DNA from: Ooceraea biroi
Lineage: Eukaryota; Arthropoda; Insecta; Hymenoptera; Formicidae
Length of the DNA: 64,000 bases
Reading direction: 5' to 3'
Assembly (NCBI RefSeq): GCF_003672135.1
Contig: NC_039510.1
Span: 9,858,001 to 9,922,000 of the forward strand
Below are positions 12,501 to 23,113 of this stretch, one piece after another (position 1 is the stretch's first letter; each line of letters starts with the position of its first letter). Made by a program: the position numbers and the translations under genes. The notes under the pieces were generated by a model. The model ran no database searches. It was given only the letters and a program-made list of their open reading frames with translations, and had not been told where the DNA came from.

Positions 12501-14527
12501 AATAAACAAATTTATTGTTATATTTTTTTTAATTACTGATTTAATTACTGATTTTACTCCAAGAAGATTTTTGAAGTCAATCTTAAAAATCTTGTAAATT
12601 TATTTGTAAAAATATAATGCTTTGGAAAGTACACATGTGGCAAGTAGAGAATGTGCAGTAAAGATGGCAAGTAGAGAATGTTCTACGTATATTAAAATAT
12701 TTGCAAGTATATGTGTAAATTTCAGCTCAATATATTCGGTTTCACTTAGTAAATTTGTAGTCTGTAAATAGATTTCTTTTTTTTTGTTAGAAAGTTAAAA
12801 TGATTAGAATTCCAGTTAAAAAGATTAAAATTCATCATTCGATCTGCAAAATATAAAAAGATCACAAAATCGATTGCTTAATAGTTTTCGATATTTGCGC
12901 TGCGGTACAACCGTAGGATTTCTTTTAGCGTGTTGCAGCAAGAATACCGACGAATGTGAAGTCGAGGTCGCAAGACACTCTATTCGCACTTTCATTAGAC
13001 ACGGTCCTCGCAATAGCACCGGTTGAACACGAGAAGGTAGTCTCTTCTATAAGATATTTTTTCCGGTTGTTTAGCCGTCAAACACAGCAACTTCGAAATG
13101 AGTAATTACTTTGTACATATTTTTGAATATATAATATATTTTTTTTCATTTTTCAATACTATACATCGTGTTAAATATTTCGAGATTTAGAATAATTTTA
13201 CATTTTAAAGTGTAAGCAGTATAGATACATAAAGTGCGTATCATCACGATAAAACGATAAACATTTTTCAAGGACATGTTATATTAATCATGTTTATTTC
13301 GCATTCTAACAAGTTTTTTATATTTGTGCATAAGCGATTACCTACATTACTATGTATAACTTGCAAAATTGCAAAGCAACTTGCTTATATGATTATAAGA
13401 TGGAAATCTCAAAATAGTCAATAACATTTGATAAATTACGCATCTATATGTTTATTATCAATTCAAAAATGAGTTTGTTTTATAATAAAAATTATTAAAC
13501 ATTTTTACAGTTAAAATAAGTCAACTTAAAATTTTGTTAAAATTTTTCAGAGAAATGCAAGATGTTTGTATTTGTATTTTGTTATTAATAACTCTTTCTA
13601 TAGTCTGTACGCAGTGCGGAATTACTTCCACTTTTGAGGCGATTTTCAAGAGCTACGCTTACTTCTTTCCCCTTGCCTCTCTGCAAGGTCGGCGAATCTT
13701 CCAAGTGACGGTCAGGCACAGGACTGTCACATGTCAGCAGGTGCTTGCGAGGGGGGCGCTTCCTAATTACTAATTTATTCTATAGTACCTCATGGGTGAC
13801 GTGAAAAGCTATTGTCGCATTATATAATATAAATATATTGATAATACATATAAAAATAAAAACAGGATTTCGATAAGAATAGATTAATAATTAGGAAACG
13901 CGCCCCTCGCAAGCATCTACCGACATGTGACAATCCTGTGTCTAACCATTTGAAAGATTCGCTTGCCACGTGTAAAGAAGAAAAAGAAGAATTCGCCGGC
14001 CATGCAGAGGCAAGAGGAAAGAAGTAGAATAGTTCTTGAAAATCGCTTCCAAAATGGAAATAATTTCGACCACTGGTCTATAGTGTACATTTATAAAAAA
14101 GTGTATATTCATAAAAAAGACATTCATAGATTTGTACATCGTCAAAATTTGAACTAACTTTGAATATGTAAACTCTCGAAATAAAATTTTAATAAAGGAA
14201 ATTTTGACATTATAATTAATAAAAAGGCAGAAGACCCCCAAAATTAATCAAATAGTACTGCTGTTTTAAATCTGAACACGATAAATTTAAAGCTTTTCCG
14301 GCAACGATAAAAGCATTGATCTTCTATAAAATCTTATTTTATCTTTATTTCGATTTTATTTAGATTATCATGTGTTTAAACCTTTGTCATACCACAAATT
14401 TAAGATCTGATCTGACTGATCAATTTTTTTATCTGACCGATAAGCTGCAACCAAATTCAAAACGGTTTGTTTACGTGTAGAATAACTCACCTTCCACAGC
14501 AGCATCACTTGGTAAATTCTTTGTCAT
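9242..14527 (-). CDS. DUF2236 / ER-bound oxygenase mpaB-like protein
   Basis: Complete five-exon gene. Exons in transcript order: 14527-14491, 11571-11247, 10915-10682, 9883-9648, 9468-9242. All boundaries are GT...AG (donors GTGAGT, GTGAGT, GTTTGT, GTAATA), phases agree (1, 2, 2, 1), and the sum is 1,059 bases, giving 352 residues. The protein starts MTKNLPSDAAVEDVVEKRLR. Its middle carries the conserved DUF2236 core: ANVHRPTQLDMALAQFGFVG (about residues 143-162), then EEMEGVVHLWRVIGSMLGM (about 178-196; His185 is the likely conserved His), followed by DKFNLC. The family includes the fungal ER-bound oxygenase MpaB and bacterial heme-dependent rubber oxygenases. The insect role is unknown, so an oxidative reaction on a lipid or isoprenoid is only an inference. 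A hydrophobic stretch in exon 2 could be a membrane anchor. Exon 5 follows a TA microsatellite, and the exon 3-4 intron carries a mariner relic. Confidence 0.85.
9475..9511. repeat. (TA)n microsatellite
   Basis: An almost pure TA run in intron 4 of the DUF2236 gene. On the transcribed strand it sits only a few bases upstream of the TTTTCAG acceptor of the last exon, where a branch point and pyrimidine tract are expected. Confidence 0.9.
10011..10487 (+). mobile_element. Internally deleted mariner (Tc1/mariner) relic
   Basis: About 477 bases bounded by matching terminal inverted repeats. The left end is TAAGGTCCGAAAGTTTCCAG (from 10011). The right end (10464-10487), reverse-complemented, is TAAGGTCCAAAAGTTTCTGG, with TA at both junctions as expected of a mariner target duplication. 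Inside, the plus strand encodes the N-terminal helix-turn-helix (EYRAVIKFLTKEGESPTEI, near 10200-10255). After a deletion near 10265 and in another frame comes the C-terminus (SDEEIISSIVDHF ... CIEIKDDYIEK, stop just before 10430). The DDD catalytic core is missing, so the copy cannot make transposase. It lies antisense inside the exon 3-4 intron of the DUF2236 gene. Confidence 0.85.
10497..10596 (+). repeat. Dispersed direct repeat, copy 2
   Basis: Partner of 8985-9071, same orientation, starting about ten bases after the mariner right end. Small indels separate the copies. It is intronic here. Confidence 0.6.
10937..10956. repeat. (TA)n microsatellite
   Basis: Short TA run about 20 bases upstream (transcript sense) of the exon 3 acceptor of the DUF2236 gene. 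Confidence 0.85.
12638..12681. repeat. Short tandem duplication
   Basis: TGGCAAGTAGAGAATGT occurs at 12638 and again at 12665, a 27-base period, within the first intron of the DUF2236 gene. Confidence 0.7.
13447..13546 (+). repeat. Distant inverted repeat, left arm
   Basis: About 100 bases that reappear reverse-complemented at 16076-16176. The inner part (ACAGTTAAAATAAGTCAACT ...) is essentially identical. The inner boundary is sharp and the outer part diverges with small gaps. Two opposed copies of one short non-autonomous element, or the ends of a larger element, would both explain it. Confidence 0.7.
13597..14085. repeat. Foldback (hairpin) element
   Basis: The two halves are imperfect reverse complements. 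The left arm is about 13597-13783, the right arm about 13878-14085, with a loop of about 95 bases. Shared blocks include GCGATTTTCAAGA, CTTCTTTCC, CTTGCCTCT, GGCGAAT, TGTCACATGTC and TGCTTGCGAGG. The right arm has an extra stretch of about 25-30 bases containing CTTCTTTTTCTTC. It lies in intron 1 of the DUF2236 gene. Open frames of 79 and 99 codons over the arms are shadows of the repeat. Confidence 0.75.
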
Positions 14528-15137
14528 CTTGACTCCTTTATCTCGACATCAGAACACTCCGGTATGAATAGTTGACAGTGATTCGATTATAAGTGCCGTA
14601 GTTGCAATGAGGATGCGCTGACACGCACAAAGTAAGGATGGAATTCAGAGCGTGATCCTGTCAGAGAGCCAGATTACCAGAGAGAAGAGATTGCCGCGTG
14701 ACGTACTCTCGGTAAGTCGCGCTCGTACTAAGTGCAGTGCACATGGACCTACTGTAGCAGCAAGAAACTGGTTTCCAGTTATACATCTTGTGGAGAAAGG
14801 GACCCCTTCCACATTTTCCCTCTCCCTTTCATGTAGACTGTAATAATGTCTTGTAGCATATTAGAAGCAATATTGTGTTGGAATACTCATGCTGCTTTTA
14901 TTCTCAAAGAAGAGTTTCCCTCCTTTCAAGTTTTCCAGATAATGTTGTTTGTGTGTTTGTAAATTAATAAGAACTGTACTTCTAAATTGTATGATTTTCG
15001 TAAATCACGATAAAAAGTTACTTGCAACATCAACCTGATTTGCAACAGTTTTAACAAACCAAAGGCTTTAGAAACTAAACATTTGGCCTCGTTCCGTGAA
15101 TATAATAGATACTATAGAGAAAATAAAAAAGTTAAAT
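14528..15137. other. Upstream region of the DUF2236 gene
   Basis: No supported exon. As the first DUF2236 exon begins at 14527 on the minus strand, its promoter and 5' UTR should be here. The 14.57-14.85 kb part is slightly richer in GC than its surroundings. The right end carries the 3' flank of the small gene at 15212-15662. Confidence 0.4.
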
Positions 15138-15143
15138 TTTATT
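15138..15143 (-). terminator. Candidate poly(A) signal of the small 15.2-kb gene
   Basis: AATAAA on the minus strand, about 70 bases beyond the stop at 15214-15212, at a spacing normal for a short 3' UTR. Confidence 0.4.
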
Positions 15144-15211
15144 AGAGCTCTACGACTTTTTCAATCATTTACTTTGGCACATTCCTTATAACGCGATGGG
15201 AATACAAAGTA

Positions 15212-15662
15212 TTATTTGTTGTACGTTATATAATGTTCGAGTCCATTTTCGTAGGCATCCCAAGTAAGAGCGGTGCGTGATATCACGTCGCTTTCACATC
15301 GAAAGACCTGCGTTTCGAGAAGCGGAAGATGTTCCAATTCATGTGAAGTCACGTAAGCGCACTGGCAAGTTGTCCACAATATCTTCATGACATCGTGTTT
15401 CCAGAAAAAAAAGTTAATTGAACTTTCGTGATGACGTTTAAATGTGCAAATCACTATTTGTCACCAGAAAAGCGCGGGTCACTGTCGCAAATTGATCACT
15501 GCAGCAGATGGTCGACGGAACTGACATCTCCTCACGGCGAGGACGGAGTACTTCTAACGAGTGAGAATCATTCCATGGATCGTTTGGCACATATGGAGGG
15601 AGAAACTCCTCTTCCTTTCCGTTATTCCGCCGGAAATCGTCTTGCGAAACAATATAAAACAT
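15212..15662 (-). CDS. Unrecognised small two-exon gene
   Basis: Exon 1 runs 15662-15465 (ATG, 66 codons): MFYIVSQDDFRRNNGKEEEF ... LPPYVPNDPWNDSHS ... CCSDQFATVTRAFL, ending at CTG|GTGACA. Exon 2 runs to the stop at 15214-15212 and ends TWDAYENGLEHYITYNK. Two acceptors keep phase 0: ATGAAG| (exon starts 15382, 122 residues) or TGCCAG| (exon starts 15361, 115 residues). The second or first follows a long T tract in an intron of about 80-100 bases. Both exons are richer in GC than the AT-rich flanks, and AATAAA follows at 15143-15138. I recognise no family. The protein is small, soluble-looking and without a signal peptide or membrane span. It could instead be a fragment of a larger gene or a chance pairing of frames. 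Confidence 0.45.
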
Positions 15663-18600
15663 GGAAATAGCTTGTCATCATAGACGCAGTGAAAGTACCT
15701 CGTCAAGACTGGTCGCTAGTCATGCTCATTTGTTGTTGATTGTTTGTTTATAATCCACCTCAATCCAGCTCAATATTTTGAAGGAAATAGCAGAATACAT
15801 TAATAGAGAAAGCTGTATATTTTTTGTACAAATATATTTATCTTGTGATCATATATGATCAGATATATAGAGAATAAAAGCATTGCCAACAATCTGGCAA
15901 GAAAATGATTAGCAATAAAAAACTATATGTCATTACTTAAACAAATAATGATTTATTCATTTTGTTTAAAAACGCAAACAAATAAAATTTGATTGATGCG
16001 ATACATATATTTTGATCCACTGATTATTAATTTTTAACAAGTGAGCATTAAAATAATCAATAAAAAACTGCTAAGAAATTTTAACAAAATTTTAAGTTGA
16101 CTTATTTTAACTGTAAGAACATTTAATATCTTTCTTAAAAATTTTATTATAAAACAGAATCGGTTTTTTGAATTAATAAATGGATAGTAATGAACTGGAT
16201 AGATTTCGAAAAAACCATGTATTATGGAATAATAATAGATTACACAATGTTTGCAGTAATAATGATATAATAAACCGTAATATACCTGACAATGATAAGA
16301 AGAATCTAAAATAACACAAATACTGAATACATATCATTAACAATAATGAGAGTTGATGCGGCGACAAGGAAGTTTTGGCAGAGGAACCAAGCCGCTATCT
16401 GACTATAATTAAAAGAAAAATGCCGTACTAGTGTCATAAAACGACGAAACTCGTTTTCGGCACTCGTAGCACTGCTTTCAGCTTCTTCAAAGAAACACTT
16501 AAAATCATTCTATCTTAGTAACATTATTAAAGATTCGCACTGAAAAATACACAAATTTAATTCGCCTAAATAAACTTACAAATAAACATTTGTCAACGCA
16601 CTAAGCGCCATTGTATTTTGGAAGAAAAAAAAGAAAAAAACATTTGTTTAAATAACAATATTTGTAAGTAGATACACTCCAGCAAGAAAGATTAGAGAAA
16701 TTAATAATCAAAAATTGTGATGTACTTGCCACATAACATAAAAATTAAAAATTCATCGTCTTCTTTAAAACGTCGCTCTTTTATTATTCGTCGGAGATAA
16801 AGTTCTCCTCTTCGCGGAAGTTACGAGTAATCTGAAATCCAATGTCCAATGAAGACTGTTACATATCCATTATTTAGTGAACTTGTTATTGAACTCCGTG
16901 ATATTAGAATTCTTTTGTGTTAAATGTAAAAAGTATACAAATAACACAATAACTGGCTTACATAAGGCAATTTGACCGGTTATCCCTGCTAATCGTTGCT
17001 TTTATGACGCTTAGTGTCCTAAATATAACAATATCTATATCGCAGGAGGTCATAACTCAGGTCGCGAAATAATCTTGCTAATAATGGTTACACAGCCTTA
17101 TTCCTACACCGTTTCTAGAAGAACTTAGCCAATCATAAAATCGCAATTTTCAAAAACAACAACAGAGGTATTTTCACATCACATTTTATGTGGCATGCTT
17201 TATTTCTCTTTTTTTTTCTTTTTATACGTTATAACTGCACGCACAGTCTTCCTGCGGATTGATCCTTTCCGCGATTGTACATAAACAAATATCTACTCGC
17301 CAGTTGAGATCTTAATGTTATTAACGAAGCACCTCGAATACCTAAACAAATCTGATGTCCGGAAATACAATTGGGAGGAGGCAATTCTCTCTTTCAAACG
17401 GTTTCACAAGTACATATAAAAATATAGAAGCATGCGACGGGGATCACGATAAAAGAGCGGCTCGCAAATTTAAATAGTTGTAAAGAGTCTCCGCTGCAAT
17501 AATCCGAATTGCGCCACTTAAAACTATTAAATACATCCAGAATATTTAAAAAGCGCTTAAGAGGAAGATCCCTCTATAAAAATGCCATTTCCAAGCATTT
17601 ACATGTGCTCTTATACTAACTTGTGTGGATGACAGGATATTCTTCCAAGATATCCTTTTCATTAACTTTATATTTTCTTCTTGTAATATGAGATTAATTG
17701 TTATAACGACTTCGCAATAAGTGTTTTTCCTTTTAGAATAATCATCGGGAACATGCTATTGTAATTGTACGCACTATTGTAATTTATTATTGATTAATGA
17801 TGCAAATAAAAAAACAGATCCGTAATCTCAGATTACAATTATATACAATTATATATAATAACGTAAAATTTGAAAAAATAAAAAAAATTATAGCGTTCAA
17901 TTTTACGCACAGTAACAATTTTGTTTGCATTGTAATGCATACTTTTTTTGTTCATAAAATTTTGTTCGTAAAAAAATAATATTCAGCTTTTGAGAATAAT
18001 CTCGTATTTCTATATAGCTTTGCTCTTAGTCTCTCAAAAGTACGCGCGTTTCTTAGGAAAAGTATAAAAATATATTTTTAACGAAGACACATAACATTCG
18101 TGTGGACACGATCTAACACGTCCAATCATCACACACAATTCGTAACGGTAATTGCGCGATTAAAAAACCGACTCTTTCCAACTATTTCAATTTAATAATG
18201 GCAGCTTTATCCGCCACTCTTACCGTGGCAGTGATTATGAAAATTGTTAGAATACAACAACAGCGTATCATCTACGTTGGAGGCCAAACACTATTTTCAT
18301 GCTTAGAAGACCGTTTGTTAGGAGTGTCGATGACTACTTAACGCATTAAACATTAGATTTCGCTAAAATTGTTCTGTTTTTGTTCAGCTTTTAGGGACAA
18401 AGCCACCAATATAATATAAACACGGTGCGTTTAGACGTTAGCTTAACGCTTTAAATAGGAAAATAACGCGCGCGACATAGTCGCGACTAATCGAGGACTA
18501 ATGTGCACAATAATTGACTCATTAGTCTCGATCAGATTGTACGTGATGCGCGAATGTCTCTTCTTATGCTGATAAAATTGGCAGAATATCCAACGGAGTA

Positions 18601-20834
18601 ACGCGCGTTTCCTCAGATGGATCACTATGTGATAGCTCCATGTTTCCTCAACTAAGAGATTACAAGTTCGTGGTGAGAAATTTCGCATAATTGGCGTTGA
18701 GTATTTAACGCAAGACAATCGTTCAAACTGCAACTCGAGACACGAATGATGTTGAAGGAACTGAGATGCAATTGATTTCCAATCGCGATATTATTAAAAG
18801 CGAATCTTTTTCACGAACGCGGCCAGTGAGTCATTGTCTAATTCTCTTTCCCTTCAATTTTATTAAATTCAACAAAATAAGAATCAGGAGAATTGTTTGA
18901 AAAAACGGAAATATATATTTTCTCATTAAATATAGCAATCTTTTGTGATAATATAATATATACAGATATAAAAAATAACATACAAAAAAATTTGAATTAT
19001 AATTATAAGGTTTGATATATGTATATGTAGCGACGACAAGATTAAAGAACGACTCGCTGACTGTACGTTCTGAAAGGAGAAGCTTTGCCGTGCCTCAGAC
19101 GAGAGAAACTTCTCCAATTAGTCTGTAGGAAGATATAAGTACGAGATGATCAGCTGTTACACATTTTACAATGAAATGCTTTTGTCGTTAATCTATGGCG
19201 ACACCGCTTCGCAATAATTACATATTACTCCATCTCTTAAAACTATCAATTCTTTTTAATGATAGACTATTGGCAATATCGCGGATACATTACTTTAATG
19301 GAGCTGGGCAAAACACTGAGTTCACACCTCTCAATCTGAGCGAAGCTTATTAATAATAGTTACATTGAACCATGGTTCTATCGGTCAGCAAAGACATTGA
19401 ATAACACTGAAATAATTTTATGCACACTTGTCATTACACTATTTCATCCTTTAGGTAGGTATTATAACGTTCAACAATGCTGACGTTATAAATAATACGC
19501 AAGTTATTTGTTATTAAAGTTATTTGTTCGCTTCACTATCACGCTTTAGTGTTTTTTTACCCAGCTTTGGTGCATAGTCAAATTCAAAATGAATCGCAAT
19601 TCATATTTGCATGTCTAGCATAAGGATGATGAGGCAATGACGCGAAATCTCGTACCTTAAAAGTATTTTAATATCACTTTCGCTCTTTTCTCTTGCCCTC
19701 TGTTCATTTGACCTTTTTTGCCGCGAAATATTGGAAGCAGAGTGATCATTAGACAGACGGATCTCGATTGGCAAATGTGAGCTGGTGCTCTCACTTGTCG
19801 CTAGCGAGTACAGTAAAAATATCAAGCGAATCATTTATATTTGTTCAGAATGGATGTACATATACATACATATGTATAAATATATGCACATGTATATGTA
19901 TCGAATTTAGGTATTGCTTTAAAATAAGAATTTAAACATGTTTTAATTATCATCTGACTTTATATAAGAGAACATATTATTCTATAAAATCTAGAAAAGA
20001 TTAAATTTGTCATTCCATTAGCTCATCCAAGTAAACGATAAAGTAAACAAAATTGTTCTATCGTAACAAAAATCCGACAGTTTAAACTCACGAAACAGCT
20101 TCATGCTACAATACAGAAATGTAAAAACTATAATTGATACTGAATATAATCGTTACCGAAAACAACACTGAACAATATGACCTATACTTTAAATATGGCC
20201 GTTGTGTGTAAAACTGATTAATTAAACGCTGTACATATTAATTCAAATTGCACCCAACTCTCTTCGTTCACGAATAAGTGACATTTCCTGATATTCTCAT
20301 AGTCGACGATAATTGATAAATATATCAATAGATCTCGCTGTAGCGCTGTTATACTCTAGTATGACCATATATGCAATGCCATATATCACAACAGCCTTCA
20401 CAGCCTCGATTAATCCTTAACGGCCCATGTTACCATCCGTTTACTTCCATCTCGGACAGTTTATCACTTTTCTAATATAACAAAAAACGAATTTCAAAGC
20501 GCATCGAGAGCGTCCGTCGACATTGTGGGTCGTCAAGGATTAAAATATCGACTATTGAAGTGTCTTCTCTTGGCAGATGATAGTATAGAGATCAATCATC
20601 AAACTATTCCTGTTGACAACACTGTTGCAACGATTCACTGAGTCACACGTAATGTCTATATGGTCAGATGCCCGCGCGATGATATTCGATCGTCGAAACT
20701 TCCACGAAGGAAGACGCATGGATTACAAAGGGACTCGAAGCGCATTTCATAAGAGCATGTGATCGTAGATGGTGTGTCTCCCTTTCTCTCACCATTCCAT
20801 TTCCTAGTGGTTTTCTGCGTTCCCTCATGACTAT
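15663..20834. other. AT-rich intergenic region
   Basis: About 5 kb without a supported gene. All open frames are short and of low complexity. It holds the right arm of a distant inverted repeat (16076-16176) and many A/T runs. The promoter of the small minus-strand gene should lie just right of 15662. Confidence 0.4.
16076..16176 (-). repeat. Distant inverted repeat, right arm
   Basis: Reverse-complement partner of 13447-13546, about 2.5 kb away. The pair encloses the hairpin element, DUF2236 exon 1 and the small gene at 15212-15662. Confidence 0.7.
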
Positions 20835-20840
20835 TTTATT
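20835..20840 (-). terminator. Candidate poly(A) signal of the PIH1-like gene
   Basis: AATAAA on the minus strand about 80 bases downstream of the TAA/TGA-type stop ending the glutamine-rich gene at 20919. Confidence 0.45.
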
Positions 20841-20918
20841 GAATAATGTTCTATCTATTTACATCGAAGCCCTCGGTCGTGTGACGGCACAGCTGTACAT
20901 CAGCTGTAAACCAGGCTA

Positions 20919-22325
20919 TCACGAAAGTACGGGACCGATCTCGGTCGCGTCCTTGCAGTCTTGAATAGATATTTGGGCGAGCTCGCTCACTATCTCCTCC
21001 TGAGCCTCTTTCTTCAATATCGTGTACCCTTGCTGTACTTGCTCCTCATTTTCGCATTTACCGTTAGCAGTCTTCGTTTGCCCGTTCGTCTTTCGTTTGC
21101 CGGATGTGTCCTCGCCAGATGCGCCCGGATTAATCTTAAATACGCTTTTGATGATGCTATTCATCGTCGGCTGCGAGCGCTTCGGACTGTCCGACGCAAC
21201 GGAATTGTGCTTGTCACCTTTACCCGCTTTTCGTGTTTTCGCGTTGCCTCTCGCGAATTTGTTCGGATTCTTCGGACCACTAGGTTGTTGTACAGCTGGC
21301 GCTTCCGACTCCTTGGTTTCCGGTGGAGGTTTTTCTGGCTTCACAGAATTATTTTCGCACACCGGCGCATCATCAATGGTACATGCGATACCCGGATTGT
21401 TGACATCTTCCTTCTTCGTCAACATTTCTACAGCATAAGTTTCGATCTCGTTGCTCTTCTTAAGATCCTCATCTAGATCCGTCACTGGAATGGTTCTCGG
21501 CTCTTCTACTTTTTCTACTTTATTGTTCTCCACAAGATTATCCTGCCATTCCGTTGACGTCTCTCTTTGGAGAACCCTGACGGGACTTTTCGGCTTCGTG
21601 AAGGACTGATCTTCCTTCGTTGGATTTGTAGAGGAAATGTGCGTCGGTGAATTCGTCTGTCTCTTAGTAGCGTTATTTTTCTGAATCACTCCCATATGCG
21701 GTCTGCCCGTTCTGTGCGCATTATTCTGTACATTGAACGGTCCAGGTTGTTCGTATTGTTGCACGTGATTCGGATGCATCTGTGACTGCTGCTGCTGCTG
21801 CTGTTGGTGTTGTTGTTGCGGAAGCCTACGAATATCAGGGTGCATTGCGTTATCCATATGTTGCTGCGAAGGCGGCGGTGGCGGTGACTGCTGCTGTTGT
21901 TGCTGTTGCTGATAAGGGATGTATGGCTGAAAAGGTTTCATGGAGTTTGGCGGGTTGATCGCCGGCGAGGTATTCGCGGCCGGTCCGTATGGCAGATTCG
22001 AGTTCGGAGGCATGTACTTAGAATTCAAGTATTGCGGCCACGCTTGCCTAGGCTGAAACTGATATTGTGCTATAAAGTTTTGTACGACATGACCGTCCCT
22101 ACCGCCGCAATCTCTGCCGCGTTCACGGTAGTTGTAACGATCGAGGGCGATTCGCGGAACATTGCCGTGATATTGTTGCGACATCGGCCCTGATACAAAG
22201 ATCTGAGGCTCATTCTTAGGAAGTACCGGATTCTGAGGCTGGTGACTATAATTGTCGATATTTTCTCTGCTAATAGTTCTATACGCGATGTTCGGATGAT
22301 ACTGCGGTGGTTGTGCTGTATAGTC

Positions 22326-22367
<42 letters not shown>

Positions 22368-23113
22368 TTCCGGATATTGAGGATACTGTGATACAGAAGG
22401 CTGAGCATCGATCCAGGTTTCCTGCTGCGGTGGGCGCTGTTCGCTGTCGCGTATGGCTAGCACGGCGTTCCAGACTTCTTTCAGCTCACCCGTGATGTCC
22501 CGATCTTTTAGAATTGTGTAGTGACGAGTGAAGACTACTCCTACATTCATCGCTTCTATGAAATCTAGTAGCAATTCGATAAAGCTCACACGCTTCTGTT
22601 GAAAAATGACAAATGCATGTGATAAATATGATACGCACTCATCCCAAAAATTAGTAACGAGAGAGAGAAATAGTATACAAAAAGTTATATAAATTATAAG
22701 CTTTAACCTACCTTTGGATCTTGAGCGTTTTTGCCACTCATTCGTAGAACCTCTGGATTGGCCATTACAGCGAATACAATTGCTTCCGTCTTTGTTCGAG
22801 GTGGTGGCACTCTCATACCTCCGTAAAGTGGCACGGGCAGTGAAGGTCTGCGAGGCATTGCAATTTTGTCCCAGGATAATACATTTACGTAACATGGAGC
22901 TGTGGTGCCCTACGTAAAAAAGATCGGTACTTGTTACGTAACACATTCATATATTCCTTGCAACAAATTGTGTACAGTCTTGTAAAACAATATTATTATA
23001 TTACAGTGATATAACACCTGTATAAAATCCTGTATACACATATGTGGCTGTGGTGGATTTTTAAAAAGTCGCGCACCATTACGCTTCATTCTGGGCACGG
23101 CGCCGTCTGTCAT
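20919..23113 (-). CDS. PIH1-like domain, glutamine-rich protein
   Basis: Three exons: 23113-23077 (ATG, MTDGAVPRMKRN), 22899-22712 and 22595-20919. Phases agree (1, then 0), giving 633 residues. The true exon 2 frame differs from the one that stays open through the intron. It reads APCYVNVLSWDKIAMPRRPS, LPVPLYGG, then VFAVMANPEVLR; exon 3 opens KRVSFIELLLDFIEAMNVGV ... TRHYTILK. This order (a VNV-W segment, a P-PLYGG turn, an F-V-NP-VL strand, then a helix and a Y-ILK strand) resembles the PIH1 domain of R2TP/dynein-assembly co-chaperones such as PIH1D2; this is a likeness judged by eye. From about residue 152 the protein is disordered: glutamine runs, a PPPPP stretch, then Lys/Ser/Pro-rich sequence with a short basic FARGNAKTRKAGKG segment. 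A role as an HSP90 co-chaperone would be inference. I have not matched the tail to any known protein. Confidence 0.7.
22327..22370 (-). repeat. CAG/CAA repeat coding for polyglutamine
   Basis: Longest of three CAG-type runs inside the PIH1-like gene, encoding about 15 glutamines at residue 152 onward. Shorter runs lie near 21787-21819 and 21889-21912. CAA interruptions are present, which usually limits slippage. Confidence 0.9.

Noticed and set aside
20961..21476. 171-codon plus-strand frame (and others at 21022-21438 and 21897-22193)
   Set aside because: Antisense shadows of the PIH1-like gene's long third exon; no splice context or family likeness.
22600..22946. Upstream extension of the 675-codon minus-strand frame
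   Set aside because: It reads exon 2 in the wrong frame and then through an intron. The frame giving MPRRPSLPVPLYGG with proper splice sites is better supported.
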